From: Trifolium pratense
Taxonomy: Eukaryota > Streptophyta > Magnoliopsida > Fabales > Fabaceae
Assembly: GCF_020283565.1 (NCBI RefSeq)
Contig: NC_060060.1
Location: forward strand, 61,985,257 to 62,049,256
Length of the DNA stretch: 64,000 nt
Reading direction: 5' to 3'
Below the pieces are notes generated by a model. The model ran no database searches and was not told where the DNA came from. It was given only the letters and a program-made list of their open reading frames with translations. Position numbers and translations under genes: made by a program. Positions 10,125 to 20,285 of the stretch are shown one piece after another; the stretch's first letter is position 1, and each line of letters begins with the position of its first letter.

Positions 10125-12718
10125 ATGGCCGCTTCTTCTTCAACTCCATCAACTAAGATTCCTCCGTTCATGTTCAAGAATCTTCAAATCGTTGGGAACG
10201 AGATGGAATTCCCTGAATCTCAACTCACTCAACTTCCGGAGAAGATGATCGACTTCGAAAGTCTTAAGGCAAATGGATTTGATGTAAAGCCTTACTTTTC
10301 TGCTCAAGGTTGGGATAGATACTTTGAGATGCTTAATGGTCCTATCTACCCAGATCTTTTGAAGAAATTCTGGATGAAAGCAAGGGTGTTTACAAGGACT
10401 GAAGCTAAGCAAGAAGAACTTGCAGCTATTGAAAGGGATCCTAGCTTGAAGGGTAAAACCAGAAAAGAAATGGGTTTATTGGAGTTCACTGGTACACAGA
10501 TTAGGTCAAACGTCTGTGGTATCAATCTCACATTCTCTAAGATTCACTTCAACGCTCTTCTGGGTTTGGAAAACTCTGGGATGGTCTTAGATAAGTATGA
10601 GAAGGATACAAGGTTTAGAGAAGATCTACTGCACAGGATTTGTGTGGATATGGCGCTAAAGGGAAAGGTTAAAGGTTTAACGGATGAGTGCAGAGTTTTA
10701 TTCAAGATCATTTTGTCCTCTATCAGTCCAAGAGTAGGTGGCACTGATACTATCTCCTGGGCGACTATTTCTTTGAGAGGATTTGTGAAGCCATCTTCTT
10801 AAGTAAATCTCAAAGGAAAACAACTATTGTTTATTCTAGACTACTTTCAGATCTTCTTTTTCAAGGTCGTATTGTAGGAAGTTTGAAGAAATTCTACCCA
10901 GAACTTGTAACTTGCAAGATTACTCCAGAAGTCCTGACTGGTAGTTTTTTGACAAAGATGCACCTGATCAACACCAAAGTGGTTCAACCCGCTCAAGAAT
11001 TTTCAGTACGTCTTGAAGATAGGTTGTATGTAGATGGTTATCCTCTAATCTCTGAATTGGATGCTGAGCACATCATTCAGGATTATCTGAAGGATCTAAA
11101 GGCTGAAGGATTTGATGTCACTAAGGAGATGATTCCAAAGGCTCCGGTGAACATGTACAATCCTAAGAGGAAACCCAAGAGGAAAGCTGATATTCAGGAG
11201 GATCAAGCTAAGCCAGATCTTCTTGCTCAGAAGAAAGTTAAGGTTGAGCAATCTTTGGCTGAACAAAGGACTAAGAGGAAACATGAAGATGCTGCTGTCA
11301 AGGCTGCTGAAGCATCATCTAAAAAGCCAATCATTATTGATGAGGAGGAAAGCTCATCAGATGATACTCAATCTGATGATGAGACTGAATCTGATGAAGA
11401 AACTCTTGGTGCCAAGCTGCAAAAGAAACAAGTTCCTGACCCCAAAGGTAAGACTCCTAAGTATATCTTTAATGAAGCTGAAATTGGAATAGGTTTTACA
11501 AAACCTCTTAGAACTATCCATCCCAAACCCATCAATATTTCATCTTCTGATAACCCCCTCTCTGAACTAGAAAAACATCTTAGCCCTGACCCATTAAATA
11601 ACCATCCTTTTACTCATGAAACCAACAAACCCACATCACCTCCCAGACCAAAATCACCTCAACCTCAACCACAAAAAGAATCTTCTGACATTTCATCATC
11701 TGAACCAAAACCAGATATTTCTTCTACTGAACAAACCTCTCCCACTAAACAACCCTCTCCTACCAAATCTCCTGAACCAACCTCTGAACCCAAATCTCCT
11801 GAACTAACTTCTGAACCTAACCCTAACTCAAGTGCTGAACATGTTTCTCCTGAACATATTCACACTTGTGCTCCAAGACCTTCAGAGGCAGATGTTGTTA
11901 TCATCATTGACAACCCTGCTCCTGAATCACCCAAACACTCAACCCCTCCCTATATCTCTCCTTCACCCTCTGACCTTTTCGGTAATCTTTCCAATCAGCT
12001 TTATAACGATCTTCTTAGGTTGTCCGAAATTAAGAACAGATTCTTGGTATGTCCCTCTGATGTGGATGCTAAAGTTTCTTCTATCAAGGCCAAAGTCTGT
12101 CATGATCTGGATTTAATTGGCGAAGATATTAAGGCTGTGGTTAATAAGAGGGATCTGGAGGTGGTGAATTTGATGAGAGAAGGTCTTGCACGGGTCAGTC
12201 AAAAGAGGTTAACCATGTGTAATCATGAGGAAACTGAGCGTGCACGGATCGCTGCTGTGACTGCTAGAGAAACTGCTGATAAGGTGCTTCTGAATGTGTT
12301 TAAGGACTGCTGGGTAGATTCCAAACTGTTTAAGAGTCTCGAAGATCAAAGGATTGAAACTGATCGTTTGGCTGAAGCTGCTGCGAGGCTTGCTCAAGAA
12401 GCTGATGTGCTGCACCAATAGGATGCTCCAGAAGCTGATGTTCTTATGATTGATTATCAAGAGGATGCTCCAGAAGCTGATGTTCTTATGATTGATTATC
12501 AAGAGGATGGTGAACCCTCCTCTGATAAAGGCAAAGCTCCTATAGATACAGATCAGCTGAGGGCTCTTCAGGAAGCATTGAGGCAACAACAAGAAGCTCT
12601 TGAGAGGCAAAGATCAGATCATCAGAATCTAGATTCCAAGGTGGATAAGCTAGATTCCAAAGTGGACTCTTTGAACGACAAATTTGACATCCTCTTAGCC
12701 TTTCTTCAGAAACCCTAG
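10125..12718 (+). pseudogene. Sirevirus envelope-like ORF (putative plant transposon protein domain), frameshifted
   Basis: An ATG at 10125 opens a protein whose first 225 residues (to 10802) belong to the domain often called 'putative plant transposon protein', found downstream of pol in Sireviruses. A longer open frame runs in from F's LTR, but that upstream part is not native. Near 10755-10765 the frame changes: DYFFERICEAIF and the downstream sequence are in another frame, which stays open to a TAG at 12419-12421. The same frame then continues to 12718. The middle (about 11170-11980) is hydrophilic, with acidic Ser/Asp runs and Pro/Ser/Glu repeats. The end (about 12510-12718) looks like a Gln/Leu/Lys coiled coil. 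A 42-bp direct repeat (12422-12463, 12464-12505) follows the stop. No membrane segment or signal peptide is evident, so an envelope role is doubtful. Confidence 0.75.
12422..12505 (+). repeat. 42-bp tandem duplication in the envelope-like ORF
   Basis: Two identical 42-bp units (12422-12463 and 12464-12505) encode DAPEADVLMIDYQE twice. The length is a multiple of three, so the frame is kept. The preceding TAG abuts the first unit. Confidence 0.95.
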
Positions 12719-12906
12719 GATCTTCTGCACTTTATGTTATTTATGTTTTGTTTTTTGTTTATCTTATGAGCAATTTTTTTTTCTGTTTCTTTGGATTTTA
12801 ACTTGGATATTTGGTTTGTTATTTCCTATTTTGTGTGGTTTATCTTTATTTATTCTATACGGTTTAAACAAGAAAATAAGAACACAAGAACTTTTTAAAA
12901 GAAAAC

Positions 12907-12914
12907 TTTTTATT
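12907..12914 (-). terminator. Poly(A) signal of the antisense ORF
   Basis: The minus strand reads AATAAAAA about 50 nt beyond the antisense stop codon. It lies between the convergent 3' ends of the envelope-like and antisense ORFs. Confidence 0.4.
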
Positions 12915-12965
12915 GATGAACTGAATATGCTGAGTACATTGGTAAAAAGAAAAGACAACCAAAAC

Positions 12966-13244
12966 CTATTCAGATTGATCCTCAGAAGAAATCTCAGATT
13001 TCTCCTCAGCATCATCTGATGATATTTCTATAGGCTCTGGGTTCTGCTCTTCTTCTTCATCATCTTGTTCATCTTGTTCCTCTTCTGGAACATAGCCAGC
13101 CAAGAATTCAGCATAGTTAGCGTCAATCTCATCCTCATCAGACTCTTGTGGCTTCTTATTGTCTTCTTTATCTTTTTCTTCTCTTTCTCGTTCTTCATCT
13201 TTCTTTCTGCGAATCTCAGCGATATGAGCACTAAATCTGTTCAT
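12966..13244 (-). CDS. Antisense acidic ORF in the Sirevirus 3' region, function unknown
   Basis: A 92-residue minus-strand ORF starts at an ATG at 13244, convergent with the envelope-like ORF. Residues 1-12 are ordinary, 13-32 form a basic/acidic (RRKKDEEREREEKDKEDNKK) segment likely to be helical, and the rest is strongly acidic with repeated Glu/Asp and Ser-Asp runs. It has no recognised domain. A minus-strand TATA box lies about 70 nt upstream (13311-13320), and an AATAAA-type poly(A) signal lies about 50 nt after the stop (12907-12914). That is the arrangement of a compact plant gene rather than a chance ORF. Against it, the composition is low-complexity. I do not know of a named family for it. 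Confidence 0.5.
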   Translation of the reverse strand: MNRFSAHIAEIRRKKDEEREREEKDKEDNKKPQESDEDEIDANYAEFLAGYVPEEEQDEQDDEEEEQNPEPIEISSDDAEEKSEISSEDQSE

Positions 13245-13310
13245 TCTTCTTGATTCTTCTTGATATATTTGTTTATATTTTGTTGTGAAGAATGTTTGTC
13301 AACAAAGTTC

Positions 13311-13320
13311 TCTTTTATAG
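13311..13320 (-). promoter_or_regulatory. TATA box of the antisense ORF
   Basis: The minus strand reads CTATAAAAGA about 70 nt before the ATG at 13244, followed by a CA-rich leader free of ATGs. Position and sequence fit a plant core promoter; activity is inferred. Confidence 0.5.
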
Positions 13321-13433
13321 CCTTTTTTTTTGGCGCTTTGGTTTTTGTTTTTGAAATAAATTCACCTTTGTAACAACCAATTTCCGTCTTTGACTGCCTT
13401 GGTTATCTCAATTTTTTTTGCTTTTTGATAATG

Positions 13434-13877
13434 ACAAAAGGGGGAGTAGTTACGCATTAATTGATATGTTTCCAAAACTGAAACCACGCTTTATACGCTT
13501 TATATCTGCTATGTTATTAAAGGTGTTAAGCAAATAAATTTGTTTTATTATGGAGACTAAGTATTTTAAACTAAAAATAAATTTCATCAGTAAGGATAAG
13601 TTAAGAGTGCAATTTTAACTTAACCTTATGAGACTCAGGGGGAGAGCTTGCAAACCTCTCGTCCTGAAGAAAAATATGAAATTTAATTTTTACTTTAATT
13701 ACTTAAATCTTATACTAAATTAAAATATCATGGATAAATCCTAAAGCTAAGGCTTTAAGAAGTATTAATCTTAGGGGGAGCTTGCAAACCTCATAAACCT
13801 AAGAGAAACATGATAAGTTAATTTAACAACAATTGTCAATTAATACTTATGTTTGTCATCATCAAAAAGGGGGAGAT
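13434..13877 (+). promoter_or_regulatory. Multiple polypurine tracts before the Sirevirus 3' LTR
   Basis: Purine tracts of the form AGGGGGAG occur at about 13438, 13636, 13773 and 13867. The last (AAAAAGGGGGAGAT) touches the LTR start at 13878 and should prime plus-strand DNA synthesis. The second and third are both followed by GAGCTTGCAAACCTC-like text (13644-13660, 13779-13793), so this stretch grew by duplication. It has no ORF. Confidence 0.8.
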
Positions 13878-14434
13878 TGTTGGAACAAAATTGATTTAAA
13901 AAATGTTTGCCCCTAAATCTATTAAGGTTTTGATGATAACAAAGTATTAATAAACAATTGGAAGGACTAAAAATTTAATTTAAGTGTGCAGATATTAGCT
14001 TCAAATAAACTCTGAATGAAGCTCAGAAGATATATATTCAGAAGTTCACAAGCGCTCAGAAGATGTTGAACTTCAGAAGTTACAACCTTCAGATGATGAA
14101 GTCGTCAGAACTTCTTAAGGTCTAAGCTTCATCAAACTCTGAAGATCTTCTTGAAGTTTGTAAAGATTCTCTTTTGCAAGTCAACTCTTCTACCAATGAA
14201 GAAAAGGACCTTTCAAGCTTGATCAGAACAGCTACTCTCATTTTGTCTGTCCACTCTTGAGAACGTGGGACATCAGACTTGTTAGCTGAATAAGGAAAGT
14301 CTTCTCTGCACATGGTCAAAGTGTCTGAAACTCTTACTCAGTTTTAGAAACAACCAAACTGTATCAAGACAAGCTGCTTGAAGACAAAAGGTTATCTACT
14401 TCAACGGTCATCTTTGCAACGATTCTTTTCTAGC

Positions 14435-14444
14435 TATATATATA
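14435..14444 (+). promoter_or_regulatory. TATA box in the Sirevirus LTR
   Basis: CTATATATATA lies in the middle of the LTR, the expected place for the U3 promoter. Transcription would start close to 14470, where the MITE duplication begins. Confidence 0.6.
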
Positions 14445-14480
14445 CTAGAAGAATCAGTTGTAAAAATATCAATTAATCAA

Positions 14481-14823
14481 GGTTTAACTACACATTTGGT
14501 CCCTTACGTTTATTTTAGGTTTCAATTTGGTCCCTTACGTTTAAAAAGTATCAATTTGGTCCCTTACGTTTATTTTAAGTTTCAAGTTACTCCTTTCCGT
14601 TAGTTTTGTCACTAACACCGTTTGAATAGTACACGTGTCAGCGTGTCCAAGTGCCACGTGTCAGTCCACGTATGCAAATTGACTGCCACATGTGACAAAA
14701 TTGACGGAAACGACCAACTTGAAACTTAAAATAAACGTAAGGGACCAAATTGATACTTTTTAAACGTAAGGGACCAAATTGAAACCTAAAATAAACGTAA
14801 GGGACCAAATGTATAGTTAAGCC
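14481..14823. mobile_element. Mutator-type MITE inside the Sirevirus LTR
   Basis: A 343-bp foldback element. The left end GGTTTAACTACACATTTGG matches the complement of the right end with few mismatches, and similarity extends about 120 bp inward on each side (about 14481-14605 against 14700-14823). Each arm holds three copies of TTTGGTCCCTTACGTTTA-like text. It is flanked by the 9-bp duplication ATTAATCAA (14472-14480 and 14824-14832). Nine-bp duplications and long inverted repeats point to the Mutator superfamily. It encodes nothing. Confidence 0.92.
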
Positions 14824-15337
14824 ATTAATCAAGGATTACACACGCGCTCGAACAAACTCTGAATTACGAATACAAGCTCTGAACCTCTGAACTAGTGTTT
14901 TTGCACTCTTAGTCCAAATACTTTGTATTCATTGTATTTGCTCTTTAAGGTTCTCTTAAGAGCAGTTGTATTCTTTCAACTATTTTATTATCTCTAGTAC
15001 TTGAGAAATCTTAAGCTTGTGTGCTTAAGTGATAAGTCTTAAGCTTGTGTGCTTGAGCATTGTTGTGAAGTCTCTTGCTTGTGTGCTTGAGCATTTGTAA
15101 TCTTGTGTGATTATAGTGAAAGCCCTTGGAAGTGCAAGGGGACTGGACTACTCTCGTTTTGTGAGAGGAACCAGTATAAATTGCTTGTGTGATCTCTCTC
15201 TCTCTTTATCTTGTTTTATTGTGTTACTTATCCGCTGCTGTTGTAGTTAAGTTAAGAACTTGAAAAAGTTTTAAACTTGGCTAAAACACAATTCAACCCC
15301 CCCTTCTTGTGTTTTCACACCTTCATCCCGGTGGTAA

Positions 15338-18103
15338 TACCTTTGGTTTTCCCCTAGTAGAATGAGGCTTTCCTTTGATACTGCCACCTTTGTTAGTCAT
15401 CTGTTGTCATAAAATATAAAAGGTTAGAACAAAAATATAAGTACTTAAGAAACAAATCAAGACATGTACATGAGCAGACTTCCATTCCTCATCTGTTAGA
15501 TAATGGTGTCCAGGATTCCCACTAGGTCGACCACCGTTGCGTAGGATGGACAATGTAGGTTGGATGTCATCACATTCCAAACGAGGATTGTTACTTAAAC
15601 TTGTGGTTGGCAACAAATTGAATGAGTTGAAATAATGAGAACAAAAATAAGTTGTCTCCCGGTGTATATAGTCGGTGCATATGGAACCTTCAACCCTAGC
15701 CTTATTTGATACTGCTTTCTTTGAGACTCCTAAAAATCTGCACATCCAATCAATCCACATATATTAAGTTATGATAAAATATGCAATCACTTGATCAAAT
15801 CAACCACAACAATTACCTTTCAAATGGGTACATCCATCGATAATGTACTGGACCACCTAGCATTGCTTCATTGGCAAGATGGATTGGAATATGCTCCATT
15901 GAGTCAAAGAAACCTTGGCGGAAAAATCCTTTCTAACTTGCATAAAATAATTGGAATGTTCTCATCTAGCTTAACCAAGTCATCCATCCTCAAATTATTG
16001 CAACAAAGATCCTTGAAAAATTGACTTAGCTCAGTTAATGGTTTCCAAACCAATTCTGGCAAGGAACAAAATGCAATTGGGAGTAAACACTCCATGAAAA
16101 CGTGGCAGTCGTGGCTCTTCATCCCATGCAATGTACCCTTTTCGACATTGGCACACCTAGCAAGGATTGAAGCGTAGCCATCTGGCATTCTCAATTCCGT
16201 AAGCCATTTACAAAGCAACTTGGCATTCTCAATTCCGTAAGCCATTTACAAAGCAACTTGGCATCAGATTTGGTCAGAGTGTAACTTGCTTTTGGTTTTC
16301 CACTCTTTCCGCTTGCAAAGCTTGCATCAGATTGAGACAAGTCTTGTCTTTCCTTTTCACTATCCTTTGTTTTTCCCTTAACATTCATAACAGTGTTAAA
16401 TATATTATCGAAGAAATTTTTCTCTATGTGCATTACATCGAGGTTGTGCCTTAACAAGTTATCCTTCCAATATGGAAGATCCCAAAAAATACTTTGTTTC
16501 TTCCAATTATGTTCCAGTCCATACCCTTTGAACTCTTTCAATTTCCTTTTCCAACCTATTTCAGTCACTTTTGGAAAACTACTTACCACCTTCCACACAT
16601 CTTGTCCTGTGGAAATGCAAGGTGGTCCGTCTTTCTCATCCCTATTTTTTGTAAATCTTCTTTTACTTCTTCTAAAAGAGTGATCACTAGGCAGGAAACG
16701 ATGATGACAATCAAACCAAGAATTCTTCCCACCTCGGTACAAGATAAAAGCTTTTGTGTGTTTCATACAATGAGGGCATGCCAACTTACCTTGTGTTACC
16801 CATCCAGATAACATACCATAGGCCGGGAAATCATTGATTGTCCACATCAAACACGCTTTCATGATGAAGTTTTGTTTTCTGGATATATCATAGGTCAAAA
16901 TTCCATCGGACCACAATCATTGGAGATCATCAATCAATGGTTGCATGTAGACACCTATCTTTTCTTTGGGGTTTTTAGGTCCAGGTATGAGACACCTTAA
17001 TAACAAGTATGGTTTGGTCATGCACATTTCAGGGGGAAGATTGTATGGGGTAACTATTATCGGCCAACATGAGTATGGAGAAGCAGAAGCTTGAATGTAA
17101 GGAGTAAATCCATCAGCACACAAACCCAACCTTACATTTCTGGGTTCCCTAGCAAAGTCAGGATATACATCATCAAAGTGTTTCCATGCTTTTCCATCCG
17201 ACGGATGGCGAAGGATGTTTGAATTTTTTTTTTCTTGTGATGCCATGTCATTTCAGCTGCAGACTCAGTTGATGCATATAGTCTTTGTAATCTTGGAACG
17301 ATAGGGAAATAGAACATTCTCTTTGCTGGGACATCTTTGTACTTTCCCATACCAGTCCTACGAGGAATGAACCTAGGAGCATAACAAAATTTGCACTCAG
17401 ATAACTTGCTATCATCCTTGTAATATAACATGCAACCATTCTTACAACAATCAATTTTCTCAACCTTCAGCCCTAACTTAGACACCAACTGTGTTGCTTG
17501 GTAACAATTCTTGGGTAAACATTTTTGAACTTGGCATACACTTTTAAGCATCTGTGCAATAAAATCTATACCTTTTTGTGGAACATGCCAATTAGACCTA
17601 ATTGCTAGATGCTAAACAGATATTGATAGTATAGACTGAGTAGCACCCTCGTAGATGGGCTTGTTGGTAGATATCAACTTGTCATAAAACTGTTTTGCAT
17701 CGTCGTTAGGCAACTCATCCTCAACCAATGTCTCATTTCCCGTATTAGCATTCACAGGGGGACCTCTCCATAAGGTCTAAGAGCATCATACACCATTTGA
17801 TTCACTGCAACAAATTGGTTTTCATGATGCACGTGCCCAATACTATTCAAACCACCCATTGTATCAACACTAGGCCTCACTTCTCCGTGTTCAGTCCAAA
17901 TCCAATAGTTTGGTTGAAATCCATTCTTGTACAAGTGAAGTCTAACATTAACTGCTATAGATATCTTCATACACTTGCCCCTCGGATATACAAATGGGTT
18001 GTTTCAAAGCCCTCTTCACAAATCGTTTAACACCGCGAATGAACTCTTCTTCCAATCCGTTCCTATTAGCAGCTACCCTATTGTACATCCAAGTACGATC
18101 CAT
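15338..18103 (-). pseudogene. CACTA TNP2-type transposase, multiply broken
   Basis: The minus-strand gene starts at an ATG at 18103 with MDRTWMYNR and RLHLYKNGF, the transposase-associated N-terminal domain. It then has CKFCYAPR, a long block ending YMQPLIDDL, and the TNP2 (Transposase_21) core with DFPAYGMLSGW, KLACPHC and DVMHIEKN (about 17250-16380). A DUF4218-like region follows (LLCKWLTELRMPDGYASIL, SMEHIPIHLANEAMLGGPVHYRWMYPFER split over an intron). Breaks: a frameshift and loss near 17970, a frameshift near 17240, an in-frame TGA at 16917-16919, a 38-bp duplication at 16184-16259 and further small shifts. A GT-AG intron appears near 15741-15816 (AAG|GTAATT donor). The last exon-like piece reads LPPG at 15338-15350 and is cut by the Sirevirus. 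The product would have excised and reinserted CACTA elements; it is now dead. Confidence 0.88.
16184..16259 (-). repeat. 38-bp tandem duplication in the transposase gene
   Basis: Two identical 38-bp units, 16184-16221 and 16222-16259. Because 38 is not a multiple of three, the copy shifts the frame between the TNP2 core and the DUF4218-like region. Confidence 0.95.
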
Positions 18104-20285
18104 TTTCTATACGACAAACACTAAATAATTAAGAAAAAGTACAAATCACTCAAAAGTTATTATGTCTTTGTAGGGTTTTTTAGTCACTATATGTGATTAG
18201 ATAGTTTGACATAAGATTAAAAAAGCAACCACAAATAAAAATACATATTATACAACTTAACCATGCAGCAAAAATTTAATACATATTTGCGAAAATATAA
18301 TCCCTTAATCTAATGAGGACCAAATCACAAAACAAGTAAAACAAAACAAACAGTGCCAAAATTAAGTAAAAACAAATCATTTCATTTTCTATTTTTAACA
18401 TACACTTTATTTCTAAAATCTTATAGCTAAAACCAATAATCATTGGTGTCAATCAACGGAAGAATTCATCTCATGGTCATATGAATTCATCAACAACACA
18501 GAATTCAGACCCAATAATTGGAGAGAAAAAAAAAACAAGGGGGGAGAAAGAAGAGTAGAATTATAATACTACATACCTTCAACTATGCTATCTCTTGCTC
18601 ACTTTTTTGCAAATGCTATAATGAAATTGGCTTCCTTTTCCTATTGCTTTTCAACTTGATAACCGGTAAAAAATAAGATAAAAAAATTCATTAATTAACC
18701 AGCAAATACTATAATGTAAATTGCACAAAAATGAAAACGTGGCTGAAGAATTACAATGTAGAAGTGTATGTAAATTGCTATAAAAAGGGACTTAAATATT
18801 GACCAAACAAACAAGTAAAAATTCTGAACTTCAGTAAAATTCTGCACTGATAATGAACAAAATGTCCATTTTTTTATACTGATAAAATTTTACTCAAGTA
18901 TATCAAATACAATGAAATACCATGTAACATATGTACTTCTTCAAAACTTTATTCCCTACAAAACATTATCACTAGTCCTCTTTTCTCTTCCCATTAACAA
19001 AATCATATCGGCATGACCATAAAAGTCACAAACATACACAAACAGGGTCCCTCCATTAATAGCAACCCCAATTCACTTAAACTGTAAAAGTAAAGCCATA
19101 TGCCACAAGTTTATTTTAATACTACACTAACACAAAGAGGATCACATTATAAGTCATTTGGCTATTGAGCAATTGAATTGTACACTCTATATATATCTAA
19201 CTAGCCATAAGGTGAAAAAACAAAGTAGATAAAAACAAAACAAACACAACTTGCACGATACAATTAGTCACATAAAATCAAAAGTTAAGAAGCATGATAT
19301 ATTTACCTTATCAAATCTCTTAACAAAATTTATATACCACCCACAAACTGTATCTTTCCATCTTGCTGTAAATCACCATTCCCCACCCCTTATAAGATAC
19401 ATGATCTTTTCCACTTTCTCATACTTAGATAAAAATCATTCTACATACTAAACTACAAAAAACAAAAACAACTTCACACATTCAATTGTTTCCACAATAT
19501 GAAGTATGAACCTTTTTCTCCATACACAGTCCCAAAACCAAACCAATTATAAATCCGTCCACAACACACACTAATACACAATATTGTAGCTAAATTTCCA
19601 AGTATGTATCATGTCTCAAAGAAAAAAAAAACATTGAATTTCAAGAAGATTGAGATGGAATATTCAAAAAAACAGTCCAATCTCCAAATTTACTTCTTAA
19701 GTCACACAACAACACTTTTAAAGTTAGAACACTACAAAACATATCAACAAAAGACCAATCCTTAATTTTTTTTTCAGCAACCTTTCTAAGGAGCTTTTAG
19801 CGTTGAGCTCATCATCTTCCAACACTAACAATTAAACCAAAGATTCATTTATTTAATTAATTGTTATGTATAATGAAAAAACAACAATAATCAGACAATT
19901 AGTAGTGAATCTTTGCATAAAATCCGAAAAATGAAATAAAATAAAAAAAAAAACCATAAAAAATCAACATGTTACCACTTTGAAAATAAATTCAAAAAAT
20001 TCAAATCAACAAAATTTCATAAATCAACACAACATAACACAAACCTGTGAAGGACAATGCAAGTGAGAGACTGTCGTTGAAGAAGAGACCGGTGATGTTC
20101 GAGAAAGGGAAAGAGGGTACGATTGAGAATCTGGTGACGTTTGAGATCTCTGGTGATGTAAGGAGAAGGTGAGTGGTGAGTGATTCAGTCAACGGTGATG
20201 GGTTTCGGTGGATTTCTGTGAGTTCGTGAGTGAGTGATTCGTTCCTCATTCGTGAGTTAGTTTAGGGATTTTGGTGAGTAATCAT
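18104..20285 (-). other. Upstream region of the CACTA 1 transposase gene, no gene seen
   Basis: Very AT-rich with scattered stops. It probably holds the promoter and untranslated leader of the minus-strand transposase. The last 250 bp (20040-20285) are GTGA/GAG-rich. The 82-residue minus-strand ORF at 20001-20249 has no recognisable motif and I do not call it a gene. Confidence 0.5.

Larger units (their letters stand above)
1..15325 (+). mobile_element. Sirevirus (Maximus/SIRE-type Ty1/copia) element, 5' end outside window
   Basis: The order gag C-terminus, protease, integrase, reverse transcriptase, RNase H, long spacer, envelope-like ORF, repeated purine tracts and a 3' LTR is the layout of the Sirevirus lineage of Ty1/copia. 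The 3' LTR begins TGTTGG right after a purine tract at 13865-13876 and ends CACACCTTCA at 15325. Element F (3905-10064) and a MITE (14481-14823) sit inside it. The 5' LTR and most of gag lie left of the window, so the TSD (expected TCCCG, 15326-15330) cannot be checked. Its right flank reads as the C-terminal part of a CACTA transposase gene, so the element probably landed in that gene. Several breaks in pol and in the envelope-like ORF make it non-autonomous now. Confidence 0.9.
13878..15325 (+). repeat. 3' LTR of the Sirevirus (with a MITE inside)
   Basis: It starts TGTTGGAACAAAATTG after the polypurine tract and ends TTTTCACACCTTCA, both typical of Sirevirus LTRs. A TATA box lies at 14435-14444, and a MITE (14481-14823 plus a 9-bp duplication) follows 36 bp downstream. 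Without the MITE the LTR is about 1.1 kb. The 5' partner is outside the window, so age cannot be judged. Confidence 0.88.

Noticed and set aside
10125..12718. A true viral envelope gene
   Set aside because: No signal peptide, no membrane-spanning segment and no cleavage site visible; the family name is historical and function is unproven.
20001..20249. 82-codon minus-strand ORF upstream of the CACTA transposase
   Set aside because: No motif, repetitive Ser/Thr/Leu composition, and it lies in leader-like DNA of the element.
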